6,369 nt of DNA from DATJFX01 sp035495465 (lineage in GTDB: Bacteria > Patescibacteriota > Doudnabacteria > UBA920 > O2-02-FULL-48-8): positions 1-6,369 of the forward strand of contig DATJFX010000055.1 of NCBI GenBank assembly GCA_035495465.1, given 5' to 3'. The notes under the pieces were generated by a model. It was not told the origin of the DNA. It worked only from the letters and a program-made list of their open reading frames with translations, and did no database searches. A program made the position numbers and the translations under genes. Positions 5,337 through 6,369 of this stretch are shown in pieces. Numbering within the stretch: position 1 is the stretch's first letter; each line of letters begins with the position of its first letter.

Positions 5337-6369
5337 ATCTACAGAACTCGAAGTCAATAAATTACTGACGTTAATGCTGGAAAGGGGAGCCTCGGATTTG
5401 CATTTGGTCACTGGAAAACCACCAACTTTGCGTATCGACAGCGCACTGGTGGAACTCAGTGACTACGATGTACTTTCTGGTAATGCAATCGGTACGATCG
5501 TAGACGTTTTGTTGGCCTCAGATGAACGCCGCAAAGAATTCCGAGAAGAAAAGGAAATTGATTTTTCTTTTTCTTTCAAAGATAATATTCGTTTTCGTAT
5601 TAACGCGTACAACCAAAAAGGTTATCCTGGAGCAGCGCTTCGGTTAGTGCCGGATAAGATCAGCACTATTGCCGAATTAAATTTACCCCATCAAATTAAA
5701 GATATGATCAACTATAAGCAGGGGTTGATCTTGGTGGTGGGACCTACAGGACATGGAAAATCAACTACTTTGGCTTCTCTGATTGATTCTATTAACCATA
5801 CCCGGGCGGATAACATCGTGACTATTGAAGATCCGATCGAGTATGTGTACACTCAAGATAAGTCGTTAGTGAACCAAAGAGAAGTTGGGACCGATACCAA
5901 AGACTTTGCCATGGCTTTACGCTCGGTCTTGCGAGAAGACGCAAACGTGGTATTAGTTGGTGAAATGCGCGACTTGGAGTCAATAGCAACGACCATTACT
6001 CTGGCCGAAACTGGACATTTGGTGTTTGCCACTTTACATACCAATGATGCCGCCCAAACTATTGATCGTATCACTGACGTCTTCCCGGCCTACCAACAAA
6101 ATCAGATTCGTTCTCAGTTGGCCAATATTTTAATCAGCGTCATGTCGATGCGTCTATTGCCGAAAATAGGCGGGGGACGGTTGCCAGCAGTAGAAATTTT
6201 AATGAACAATCATGCCGTGGCCAATGTTATTCGAGACAATAAAACTTACGGAATTCCGAATATTATCCGGACCTCTGCTGCAGCTGGCATGATTTCCTTG
6301 GATCAAAGTTTGGCCCAGCTGGTGCGCAATAATCAAGTTAAGCTCGAAGATGTTTTGCAGTACGTGATT
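5326..6369 (+). CDS. pilT: Type IV pilus retraction ATPase PilT, 3'-truncated by window end
   Basis: The frame is open from the ATG at 5326 through the last base, giving 348 residues without a stop; PilT proteins are usually about 340-375 residues, so little is missing. PilT hexamers depolymerise the pilus and drive twitching, adhesion release and DNA uptake. Motifs in order are ERGASDLHL (19-27), GKPPTLRID (30-38), Walker A GPTGHGKSTT (139-148), the Asp box EDPIEY (168-173), Walker B VLVGEMRDLES (209-219) and the His box ETGHLVFATLHTNDAA (228-243), followed by TIDRITDVFP (245-254). The C-terminal AIRNLI element of PilT is represented by AVANVIRDNK (297-306), and GMISLDQSL (321-329) follows. 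No zinc-binding cysteines are present, which separates it from PilB. An in-frame stop at 5308-5310 makes the ATG at 5326 the earliest start; there is no clear Shine-Dalgarno site, and the start overlaps the receiver gene by 11 bp. Confidence 0.95.
   Translation, partial: MVYKSTELEVNKLLTLMLERGASDLHLVTGKPPTLRIDSALVELSDYDVLSGNAIGTIVDVLLASDERRKEFREEKEIDFSFSFKDNIRFRINAYNQKGYPGAALRLVPDKISTIAELNLPHQIKDMINYKQGLILVVGPTGHGKSTTLASLIDSINHTRADNIVTIEDPIEYVYTQDKSLVNQREVGTDTKDFAMALRSVLREDANVVLVGEMRDLESIATTITLAETGHLVFATLHTNDAAQTIDRITDVFPAYQQNQIRSQLANILISVMSMRLLPKIGGGRLPAVEILMNNHAVANVIRDNKTYGIPNIIRTSAAAGMISLDQSLAQLVRNNQVKLEDVLQYVI

Noticed and set aside
1..6369. UGA-recoded genetic code, CRISPR, tRNA or mobile element
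   Set aside because: No in-frame TGA in any gene and Trp encoded by TGG; no repeat array, cloverleaf or transposase was seen.

Overview
The window is almost entirely coding, on the plus strand only. It reads as the core of a type IV pilus (T4P) operon from a small-genome bacterium, most likely of the Patescibacteria/Candidate Phyla Radiation (CPR) type. That placement is an inference. It rests on compact T4P proteins, the set pilM-pilN-pilO-pilB-receiver-pilT without an outer-membrane secretin in view, weak or absent Shine-Dalgarno sites, and an adjacent CofE-like gamma-glutamate ligase of the kind often annotated in CPR genomes as a folate-metabolism ligase. All seven complete stop codons are TAA, and no coding frame contains an internal TGA, so the sequence does not say whether UGA is reassigned.

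Layout: (1) bases 1-528 hold the 3' part of a CofE-like gamma-glutamyl ligase. (2) A promoter with a near-consensus sigma70-type form (TTGACT, 17 bp, TATACT) starts within the last codons of that gene and faces the pilus genes. (3) pilM, pilN, pilO and a short PilP-like tether gene follow with 1-3 bp spacers (594-3119). (4) A 56-bp gap, the only sizeable one inside the operon, carries the Shine-Dalgarno site of pilB. (5) pilB (3176-4942) is followed after 1 bp by a stand-alone receiver-domain gene (4944-5336). The receiver overlaps by 11 bp the start of pilT, which runs off the right edge (5326 onward) and is nearly complete.

Expected working of the products: PilM is a cytoplasmic actin-like ring protein that docks on the N-terminal tail of PilN. 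PilN and PilO are bitopic membrane proteins that pair outside the membrane. The 113-residue protein is proposed to be a fourth alignment-complex member, because it ends in a GR-D-DPF motif resembling that of PilP. PilB is the extension ATPase and PilT the retraction ATPase; the receiver between them is a plausible switch. The platform protein PilC, the pilins and the prepilin peptidase are not in the window and may lie downstream.

The most interesting points are the PilP-like tether, the receiver that seems to lack the acidic metal-binding pair and the conserved lysine, and the PilB N-terminus whose two MshEN-like repeats lack the usual c-di-GMP-binding Arg/Gly residues. I see no mobile element, CRISPR array, tRNA, rRNA or clear terminator. 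No wholly new system is evident.
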